Source: an uncultured Chryseolinea sp. (GTDB lineage Bacteria; Bacteroidota; Bacteroidia; Cytophagales; Cyclobacteriaceae). From it: a stretch of DNA of 5,678 bases. The stretch is from the NCBI GenBank assembly GCA_946478915.1, contig CAMLER010000371.1:1-5678 (forward strand), written 5' to 3'. Below are positions 1 to 5,678 of this stretch, one piece after another. A program made the position numbers and the translations under genes. The notes beneath the pieces were generated by a model. It was given only the letters and a program-made list of their open reading frames with translations. It had not been told where the DNA came from and did not search any database. The number at the start of each line of letters is the position of its first letter. Position 1 is the first letter of the stretch.

Positions 1-882
1 TACCACCTCCCCTGCATCATTAAAAATAAGTCGCGAGACGGATATTCCGTTGGTTGAATACTTAAGAATGTTGTTAAGCAAAGTTGTCTTTTCCTTAGCT
101 TCCTTTTCACTATCTCGCGCCACATCCTCAAGACGATATTCATGTTCTTTCTGTCCGGATATATCGGTGCTTGTACCATACCAGCTAACCACGACATCAT
201 TTTCAATAACCGGAACTCCACGACCCAATAGCCATGCATAACTTCCGTTCTTTGTTCTAATTCGTGCTTCAATCTCGTACAACGTTTTTTTCTCAACTGC
301 TTCTCTCCAGGTTCCCAAACATCTTTGTAGGTCATCGGGATGCAATGCATTTGCCCAGCCGACCCCGAGCGTCTCCTCTTCTGTAAAACCAGTTACCTCG
401 TACCAAAGCGAATTGAAAAAATTCACTTCACCATTCGCATTGGCAGTCCAAACCATGACAGGCAATGAGTTTGCCAACTGCCTCCATTTTCGTTCGCCAA
501 GTTCAACCTTCTTCTTAGCAACGACTTTGTCAGTAACATCGTATCCGACTGCAATGACGCCAACTGCTTCCTGTCCTTCGATCAATGGCTTATAAATAAA
601 ATCGAAGTAATAGGTTTCAGGATTTCCATCGCGTTCAAAATGGATGGGATATTCGTAAGCGGTAAAGGATTTGCCCGTGAGTCTGACGTCGTCAAGAAGT
701 TTTCGGAAGCCTTGCGCTTCGAGTTCGGGAAATACATCAAATAAGGATTTTCCATGGACCTCAGCTCCGACTTTCCAGGCAGCAAGCAATCCCTGATTAG
801 CAAATTCAATAATATAATTTTCGCCACGGACAAACCCTATAATAACGGGTGCCTGTTCAAAAACCTTATAAGCGCTGTTCAT
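1..882 (-). CDS. Multi-PAS sensory protein, probably sensor histidine kinase (N-terminal part)
   Basis: The visible 294 residues form at least two complete PAS domains and the start of a third; the gene runs off the left edge. PAS1 (about residues 5-117, PAS_4-like) opens with FEQAPVIIGFVRG and ends in GYDVTDKV. PAS2 (about 131-243, PAS_3-like) has WTANANGEVNFFNSLWYEVTGF, the HPDD motif at 181-184 and ends in GTSTDISGQK. A charged helical linker (about 244-266) leads to TLLNNILKYSTNGISVS, the usual opening of another PAS domain. There is no signal peptide or membrane segment, so the visible part is probably cytoplasmic. In Bacteroidota such PAS arrays usually precede a HisKA/HATPase kinase, but no catalytic part is visible, so the kinase call is inference; a PAS-linked cyclase or phosphatase is possible. 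The ATG at 882 is the first in frame after a TAG at 955-957; only a GTG at 946-948 lies between them, and no ribosome-binding motif favours it. The ligand is unknown. Confidence 0.92.
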   Translation of the reverse strand, partial: MNSAYKVFEQAPVIIGFVRGENYIIEFANQGLLAAWKVGAEVHGKSLFDVFPELEAQGFRKLLDDVRLTGKSFTAYEYPIHFERDGNPETYYFDFIYKPLIEGQEAVGVIAVGYDVTDKVVAKKKVELGERKWRQLANSLPVMVWTANANGEVNFFNSLWYEVTGFTEEETLGVGWANALHPDDLQRCLGTWREAVEKKTLYEIEARIRTKNGSYAWLLGRGVPVIENDVVVSWYGTSTDISGQKEHEYRLEDVARDSEKEAKEKTTLLNNILKYSTNGISVSRLIFNDAGEVV

Positions 883-1614
883 TTTGACACCAATTAAAAT
901 AAACGTTGGACCCCCTTTAAATCGAGTACAACAACTATGCAGCCACACCGACGTCTATTTTTCAATGATGCTTGAATCCATGCCATGTCGATCACTTCAT
1001 GAAGTTCTTAATGGTCAATTTCCATTTTTATCGATCTCTCAAAACCTGGATTTTTAAGTCGCTTGTAATTTCCACCGTTACTATCTATGAACAGTTTGCA
1101 AATCAACACGTCGCAAACAAGTCGCAACAGTGGGACCGATCCGAAATTGAAATAATGAGCCTGTACAATTTCCGTGTTCCCTCATTACCAAATGGTATGC
1201 AATTCCATCCACATCGTGCCTGGGGCACATTAACTCCATCATTTCCTTACCTTGAAAAATACTGTAGACTCAGCCTTGGCCAGCTATACAACCGGAAGGT
1301 CAAGACTTTTGTTTTGAAAACGCCCGCAAATTCGACCTAATACGACAAACTGGACAAAAATGCGTTGAACGGAGTGATCCGAGAATGAAATTGCCGGCCC
1401 ATTAGAAATTGCATTCCAAAATAAAGCGCTATTGAAGACTAATGTCGAACTGACTTTCGAAGCATTACGAATAACTTACCCAGCATACCTCATCCAATAA
1501 CATTCAACCCTACCAAAAGGCGATTCATTCGATGTGTAAATTGCCGATGAAAATACCATAGGTACCCCGTGCGTTATTTGAACCAACACATTTGATTTAG
1601 CACCTTGCGCAATC
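883..1614. other. 732-bp intergenic region with no supported gene
   Basis: This stretch separates the 3' end of the PorP-like gene from the start of the PAS gene, both on the minus strand, so it should contain one transcript end and one promoter. I see no tRNA-like cloverleaf, no convincing Bacteroidota promoter (TTG / TAnnTTTG) and no strong hairpin followed by a T run. Minus-strand frames are broken by many stops. On the plus strand, 972-1340 is open for 122 codons, and the same frame stays open from 1341 to a TGA at 1386-1388 after one TAA. Another plus frame is open from 1378 to a TAA at 1498-1500. The 122-residue translation is rich in His, Phe, Trp and Ser, matches no family I recognise and has no signal or domain motif, so I do not call it a gene. 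The region may hold decayed coding sequence. Confidence 0.6.
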
Positions 1615-2559
1615 CTACCGGCTAAACGGTTGGGGACAAAGAACGTTTCTGTGTATGCCTTGAATACGCACCCGATAGTTCAGCATGAATTCGTGCGTAC
1701 CATTCGAAAATTTACGGATGTCGCTTGTGATCCAGTCGTATGAGTAACCGAAATTAAACTTTTCGCTAAGCTTGAAATGCAAGAGCGTCGTAAAACTTTC
1801 GCCAGTTCGATATGAAAGTCCGGTACTAACCAAATTATGGAAAACAACTGCCACATTGATGTCAGCATTAAGCGGCGTTCCTTCCTGCGCCCTAATCAAT
1901 AGAGACGGATTCACTTTTACATTATCAAGGCGATCAAGTGGTAATGTGGCCCCGACAAACAAATAATAATGTCGCGCCAACGCCAGATGCTGTAGGCCAT
2001 TGTTGAAAAATTTAGAGTGTTTTAAAATGACTGGGACGGAGAATCCGCCAAAAAACTTTTTAGTATAGTAAAAAACACCTCCGCCAAAATTCGGCTTCAA
2101 TTCGCTTAACCTTCCGTTGAATGTGGGATCTTGCCCTGCTTTCAATTTCAGAGAACTGTAGTCAGCCTGAAAGTTGTGAATACCTCCCTGCAGCCCCATG
2201 GAAAAAATTCCGCCGCGATGATCTTGTATTCGATAAGAATAAGCTCCAAAAATTCCTGTGTTCGAATAACTCCCAATTTTATCGCTTGTCGCAAGCAACC
2301 CTAATCCTATCTTACTTTTGTTTACGGCAGAGTGAACGCCCAATGTTGCTGTTTGTGGGGCGCCTTCGAAATTCACCCATTGATTTCGATAGCTGACAGT
2401 CGCGCTTAGTTGGATATGACTACCTGCATACGCAGGATTAATAAGCAATCCATTATAAATGTATTGTGAATACACAATGCTTTGTTGAGCCATCACGTTT
2501 ACAGTGATTCCATGTAGAAGCAATACAAACACAAGCACTATTTTCTTAGTCGCATTCAT
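1615..2559 (-). CDS. PorP/SprF-family type IX secretion outer-membrane protein
   Basis: A complete 314-residue protein of normal length for the PorP/SprF family. A signal peptide (KK at 5-6, hydrophobic core about 7-20) probably ends at VMA|QQ near residue 24. The family signature follows: QYIYNGLLINPAYAGS (32-47), YRNQW (57-61) and GAPQT (66-70). Alternating aromatic/glycine strands such as FGGGVFYYTKKFFGGFSVP (158-176), and the C-terminal GYSYD (271-275) and GTHEFMLNYRV (287-297), fit an outer-membrane beta-barrel. PorP and SprF are known T9SS components; SprF of Flavobacterium johnsoniae is needed for secretion of the adhesin SprB, and SprF-like proteins act with cargo bearing type-B sorting domains. 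Here the gene directly follows such a cargo gene (stop, one codon, ATG), so I infer it is the dedicated partner of that protein. The start is well fixed because the upstream gene's TAA lies in frame two codons before the ATG. It is probably co-transcribed and perhaps translationally coupled. No specific symbol is given because these genomes carry many paralogues. Confidence 0.95.
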   Translation of the reverse strand: MNATKKIVLVFVLLLHGITVNVMAQQSIVYSQYIYNGLLINPAYAGSHIQLSATVSYRNQWVNFEGAPQTATLGVHSAVNKSKIGLGLLATSDKIGSYSNTGIFGAYSYRIQDHRGGIFSMGLQGGIHNFQADYSSLKLKAGQDPTFNGRLSELKPNFGGGVFYYTKKFFGGFSVPVILKHSKFFNNGLQHLALARHYYLFVGATLPLDRLDNVKVNPSLLIRAQEGTPLNADINVAVVFHNLVSTGLSYRTGESFTTLLHFKLSEKFNFGYSYDWITSDIRKFSNGTHEFMLNYRVRIQGIHRNVLCPQPFSR

Positions 2560-2562
2560 ATT

Positions 2563-2850
2563 TTAATGCAATAATTCCAAGTATCCGGTCTTCGGTTCTG
2601 AGCCATCACCTTTGTTCACAATGTAGAAGTATGTACCATCTGGCAAATCATTTCCCATAATATTGATACCGCGATTTGAAGTGCCATCGAAATAAGTGTC
2701 TTCATTGTTGTAGCCGCTTGCTTCAAACACCAATGTACCCGCGCGATTAAAAATCTTGACAGAATTGTTTGGATATTCCGAAATACAACCTATTTCGAAG
2801 AAATCATTTAACCCATCGCTGTTTCTTGATACACCATTGTAAATAGTAAG
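2563..2850 (-). other. T9SS type-B C-terminal sorting domain (CHU_C / TIGR04131-like)
   Basis: The last 95 residues of the giant protein fit the gliding-motility-associated C-terminal domain, the type-B sorting signal of the type IX secretion system. Visible landmarks in order are a SRNSDGLND segment where the family usually has SPNGDGxND or TPNGDGxND, then EYPNNSVKIFNRAGTLVFE, a GYNNEDTYFDG loop (usually ending N.WDG), LPDGTYFYIV and the terminal strand GYLELLH. It directs export through the outer-membrane translocon. Two positions of the usually conserved PNGDG motif are changed (P to R, G to S), and the WDG position reads FDG. One cysteine (residue 964) sits in this domain. Confidence 0.9.
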
Positions 2851-5678
2851 ATCTGTTTTGATTTCGAAGGTCTTCGATGTCGGACAGTTTCGGAAGGACA
2901 CGGCTGTGGCCGTAAAAACTCCTGATGGTAACGCAGAAGCTTGCGGACCAAGTTCAATTGCTCCTAATATTTCCCACCTGATTTCCTTTACCTCTACTTC
3001 GCCTGATACTTTGATTGATGCGCTGCCAACACTCTCATCGCAATTTGTATTGACGGTCTTAATATCAAAATCAGGATACACCATGTCTGCAATTACCTCT
3101 CGTTGAACTGGCATAGAGGCACAACCTGACTCACGATCTATGGCTGTTACAGTATATACGCCGGCATCCAGCGCTGAATATATTTCTCCAGCAGCATCTA
3201 TCTGATCTTTGACCGCTGGCCCATTATACCAATTGAATATATAATCCTTCGTTTCCCCATTAACGTCAGCACTTAGCGCACCGTCAGAAATTTCGCAGTC
3301 GGTTCTATTTGATATCAAAGTGATCTGCGGCATTAAAATGACGAGTGGATCATTTTCGATCGTAATGGTGGTAGTACCAGCACAACCTGAAATAACATCA
3401 GTAGCTTTAACAACGTAGGTGCTAGCGCTTAAAATACTAGCTTCGCTTCCAGTATAGACCGACGTCGTCGAAGATCCCTCATACCAATCAAATGAATAGC
3501 CAATTACGCTTCCATTGACTGTTGCAGAAGCAACTCCGTTCGATTTTCCCGGATCGCAATAAGTAAGTGGTGCTTTTTGTACTGCCGTGACTTCCGGATA
3601 CATTCTTCCGTCCGTTACGGAAACAGTATCGGCAATAGACGTACAGAAATTAAGCGTTGGATGTTTTGCGATGGCTGTGTATGTTCCAATTGGCGCAATC
3701 AGAATTTCGTTGGAAATAAAGTCAGGGGTTGCATCAATGACTGTCCCGTTGTGCCATTCTATGGTGTACAATTGGCCGGCACCGGTTCTCGTTGCGGCAA
3801 ATAAACTTCCATTGTCTGTTACGCAACTGGTTAAGGGTACCGCTGATGCAACAACCTGAATGGCTACCGTATCCGTTGTAAATCGGTAGGTCTCCAGACT
3901 AAAACACTGTGTAGTGTTATTGGTAACACGAACTGTATAATCCGAAACATTGGTGTAACTGATGTTTCCGAGGAACGGACTGTTCGGCTCGACTAGCGTA
4001 CCCGTTGTGTTATTTCCTTCAAACCATTCGAATGTATACGCTGCTGAATTCAGACTATTATCTGCCGACACAAACAAACTACCCTGTATTTCTGGCAAAA
4101 TACATACTGCAGGATTCTTGAACTCGTCCAATGCTATATGTGGTTTTGCAGTTTGATCATCTATAACACCAGTTATAAAATCGGACGTACATCCCAGGGC
4201 ATCACTAATCCTGACGTAAAAAGTACCTTCAGAAAGATTAGGCGAAACGTTATTTCCGTTCGGAGGTGCGATTGAGGTCAGACTTTCATCGAACCATTCA
4301 AATGAAAATTTGCTACGATCGATGGCATTGCTCATATCAAAGAACGTCGTAACACCGCCCAGAAATTGTTGGACGCTGTTTACTGTCATATTTCCATCCT
4401 GGATTGGTGCACACATCGTTTGTGCATTGGATGTCACCATTCCATCAAATACGGGTATCTTCCTTTCAATTGTAACCGTGGCTGTATTAGTGCAATTTTG
4501 TGATGGCGTGGAAATGTCGGTTACAAGAACAGTATAATCACCTTCTGGCAGACCTGCTAAAACGGGACCAGAACCAATAAGATCTGCCGGATTGGTATTG
4601 TTGATACCGGAGAACCAATCAAAGGTATATCCAGCAGTGACGCCTGCTATTGACCCTTCGGTAACAGATGCACTAACCTGTCCCGTGTAATCTGTGTTAC
4701 AAGCTATGTTGTCAAAATCTTTGATGGCGATAATTACAGGAAGTATGGAGACGTCTTTTATCGTGAACGGCGCGGGTGGCGATACACAATTCGATGCAAT
4801 ATGTGTGGCCCTCACGTAATAATCATTCGCGATAAGATTTATGCCCACAGTGGGCCCGTTGCCAGGGTCAATAGGCGTAAAGTCGCTTTGCAACCATTCA
4901 AATGAGTAGCCGATGGTGTTACCCACAGGCAACCCGTTGAAAATGATATTGGAAACAGAAGCACTTCCGACAACTGAGTTGCAATCGGAATTGTCTGTGA
5001 TGGCAACATCATACTTGTCGATTAGCACGGTGTTCGGAGTTTCAAGAATGGTGAAAGTAGCTGTGCTGGTACATGTATTACCCGGTGAAAGAATGTCGGT
5101 CACTTCTACGGTGTAGTCACCCGCTCCCAGCGTCGATAACGTTTCACTCGTTGCCCCTGCTATCGGACTTCCTGTTCCGATGCCCGTATACCATTGGATC
5201 GTAAAGTCAGTAGCTGCCGGTACGACGCCGTTCACATCGATGGTGATCGATCCGTTCGGTGTTGCTCCGGAACAATTCGTATTATTTGTGATCGTATTCT
5301 GCGTAATAGCTGGTGTGACACTCACATCGTCTACAGTGAACACCGCTACTGGTGAACTGCAAAGCGATGTCGTGTTCGTCGCTACAACCCTGTAGTTACC
5401 CGCGGCAAGGGGTACCCCTACAGTCGACGATGCACCCGGACCATCGATTGATATTCCCGATTCATCAAACCATTCGAATGTAAATCCGGTTGTCCCTCCA
5501 TTAGAAACGCCATCGATCAATATATCGGTGACCTCCGCTGAACCGTTTGCCACACAATCGGTTTGATCTCCTATCGTAATCAAGGTATTGTTGATGGTGA
5601 ACACCGGAAGATCGTCCACGATCGTGAAAGTAGCTGTGCTGGTACATGTATTACCCGGTGAAAGAATGTCGGTCACTT
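2563..5678 (-). CDS. Giant SprB-like repeat surface protein with T9SS type-B sorting domain (C-terminal part)
   Basis: The open frame enters from the right edge and ends with TAA at 2563-2565; 1038 codons are at least partly visible and neither start nor signal peptide is in the window. Positions here count from the GTG (Val) codon at 5676, which is internal and not a start. The protein holds the end of one repeat, then ten Ig-like/SprB-type repeats (about 22-940) with the pattern C...NGS/VGSAS...FEWF/FDWY...G.YTV..T....C...FTI. The CHU_C/gliding-motility-associated sorting domain follows (943-1037): NGVSRNSDGLNDFFEI, YPNNSVKIFNRAGTLVFE, LPDGTYFYIV and GYLELLH. Such proteins are exported through T9SS and displayed on or released from the cell surface, often as adhesins in gliding or polymer attachment. 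The adhesin role here is inference, since no enzymatic domain is visible. The repeats are rich in Asp, Asn, Thr and Ser and poor in Lys near the right edge, typical of extracellular modules. The PorP/SprF-like gene follows immediately. Confidence 0.95.
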   Translation of the reverse strand, partial: VTDILSPGNTCTSTATFTIVDDLPVFTINNTLITIGDQTDCVANGSAEVTDILIDGVSNGGTTGFTFEWFDESGISIDGPGASSTVGVPLAAGNYRVVATNTTSLCSSPVAVFTVDDVSVTPAITQNTITNNTNCSGATPNGSITIDVNGVVPAATDFTIQWYTGIGTGSPIAGATSETLSTLGAGDYTVEVTDILSPGNTCTSTATFTILETPNTVLIDKYDVAITDNSDCNSVVGSASVSNIIFNGLPVGNTIGYSFEWLQSDFTPIDPGNGPTVGINLIANDYYVRATHIASNCVSPPAPFTIKDVSILPVIIAIKDFDNIACNTDYTGQVSASVTEGSIAGVTAGYTFDWFSGINNTNPADLIGSGPVLAGLPEGDYTVLVTDISTPSQNCTNTATVTIERKIPVFDGMVTSNAQTMCAPIQDGNMTVNSVQQFLGGVTTFFDMSNAIDRSKFSFEWFDESLTSIAPPNGNNVSPNLSEGTFYVRISDALGCTSDFITGVIDDQTAKPHIALDEFKNPAVCILPEIQGSLFVSADNSLNSAAYTFEWFEGNNTTGTLVEPNSPFLGNISYTNVSDYTVRVTNNTTQCFSLETYRFTTDTVAIQVVASAVPLTSCVTDNGSLFAATRTGAGQLYTIEWHNGTVIDATPDFISNEILIAPIGTYTAIAKHPTLNFCTSIADTVSVTDGRMYPEVTAVQKAPLTYCDPGKSNGVASATVNGSVIGYSFDWYEGSSTTSVYTGSEASILSASTYVVKATDVISGCAGTTTITIENDPLVILMPQITLISNRTDCEISDGALSADVNGETKDYIFNWYNGPAVKDQIDAAGEIYSALDAGVYTVTAIDRESGCASMPVQREVIADMVYPDFDIKTVNTNCDESVGSASIKVSGEVEVKEIRWEILGAIELGPQASALPSGVFTATAVSFRNCPTSKTFEIKTDLTIYNGVSRNSDGLNDFFEIGCISEYPNNSVKIFNRAGTLVFEASGYNNEDTYFDGTSNRGINIMGNDLPDGTYFYIVNKGDGSEPKTGYLELLH
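5051..5105 (-). repeat. 55-nt exact direct repeat, copy 1
   Basis: Identical base for base to 5624-5678, which is as far as the window allows comparison. It encodes the end of a repeat domain, EVTDILSPGNTCTSTATFT plus the start of the next codon, around residues 191-209. The spacing between copies is 573 nt, exactly 191 codons or two domains. The base just downstream in gene direction (5050) differs from its counterpart (5623). Confidence 0.95.
5624..5678 (-). repeat. 55-nt exact direct repeat, copy 2 (cut by window edge)
   Basis: Second copy of the 55-nt identity found at 5051-5105. It touches the right edge, so the true repeat may be longer. It encodes the same domain end and indicates that the array continues upstream of the window. 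Confidence 0.95.

Larger units (their letters stand above)
2857..5678 (-). repeat. Tandem Ig-like/SprB-type domain array (one partial plus ten repeats)
   Basis: Protein-level tandem repeats inside the giant surface protein. Early cysteines fall at residues 41, 135, 232, 326, 422, 525, 618, 707, 794 and 879, counted from the codon at 5676. Late cysteines fall at 106, 202, 297, 395, 496, 591, 678, 765, 852 and 931, after a first one at 11 in the partial repeat. Each repeat has a central aromatic motif (FEWF, IQWY, FDWF, IEWHNG, FDWYEG, FNWYNG). The last repeat is the shortest and most degenerate (IRWEILG). Repeat six carries extra residues around 438-456. The DNA has diverged in most copies, so the array is mainly visible after translation. 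The Pfam SprB repeat is the closest family I know, but a generic bacterial Ig-like fold is equally compatible. Confidence 0.88.

Noticed and set aside
582..833. An 83-codon minus-strand open frame inside the PAS gene
   Set aside because: It is out of frame with the PAS reading frame, whose translation shows clear PAS motifs across the same bases.
972..1340. A 122-codon plus-strand open frame as a real gene
   Set aside because: The composition is odd for a protein of this genome type (many His, Phe, Trp, Ser), there is no recognisable domain or signal, and it opposes all neighbouring genes. It is kept only as a possible remnant.
1549..1568. Possible terminator hairpin for the PorP-like gene (TACC-ATA-GGTA, followed by four T on the minus strand)
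   Set aside because: Only four Watson-Crick pairs plus G-U wobbles and a very short T run; too weak to call.
4310..5395. Several plus-strand open frames of 67-75 codons opposite the giant gene
   Set aside because: They recur because the repeated coding sequence on the minus strand repeats its antisense frames; the translations have no domain character and the minus frame is clearly coding.
5674..5676. GTG as a translation start of the giant protein
   Set aside because: It encodes an internal valine of a repeat (EVTDIL also occurs at 191-196); the frame is open to the window edge, so the real start lies upstream outside the window.
2857..5678. CRISPR-like or non-coding tandem repeats
   Set aside because: The periodicity is at the protein level (about 80-100 residues) within one continuous reading frame.

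Overview
The window looks like the chromosome of a member of the Bacteroidota, most likely a Cytophagales-type bacterium. The main evidence is two hallmark families of the type IX secretion system (T9SS): a giant repeat protein ending in a type-B (CHU_C / gliding-motility-associated) sorting domain, and a PorP/SprF-family outer-membrane protein. There are no Shine-Dalgarno-like sites before the genes, as is usual in this phylum. Assignment below phylum level is inference. All three supported genes lie on the minus strand, so the window is read from right to left.

Right and centre (2563-5678): the last 1038 codons of a very large secreted surface protein whose 5' part lies beyond the right edge. 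The visible part holds the tail of one repeat, ten further Ig-like/SprB-type repeats of about 80-100 residues (each with one early and one late cysteine), and a C-terminal T9SS type-B sorting domain. Linker sequences show that the repeats are arranged as five two-domain dyads. A 55-nt stretch is repeated exactly at a spacing of 573 nt (191 codons, one dyad).

Centre-left (1615-2559): a complete 314-residue PorP/SprF-family outer-membrane beta-barrel protein. It starts three bases after the stop codon of the giant gene and in the same reading frame. By analogy with SprB/SprF, the two form a cargo-plus-dedicated-partner module: the giant protein is exported by T9SS and the PorP-like protein helps its type-B domain engage the translocon or cell surface.

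Left (883-1614): a 732-bp stretch with no gene I can support. It must hold the end of the porP-like transcript and probably the promoter of the next gene. It contains one moderately long plus-strand open frame that I do not believe is a normal gene, followed by open segments that might be decayed coding sequence.

Far left (1-882): the N-terminal 294 codons of a soluble multi-PAS sensory protein, probably a sensor histidine kinase whose catalytic part lies beyond the left edge. Nothing in the sequence links it functionally to the secretion module. I saw no tRNA, rRNA, CRISPR array, insertion sequence or attachment site. Overall this is a recognisable Bacteroidota adhesin/secretion locus rather than a clearly new system; the most notable features are the dyad architecture and the unusual sorting-domain motif of the giant protein.
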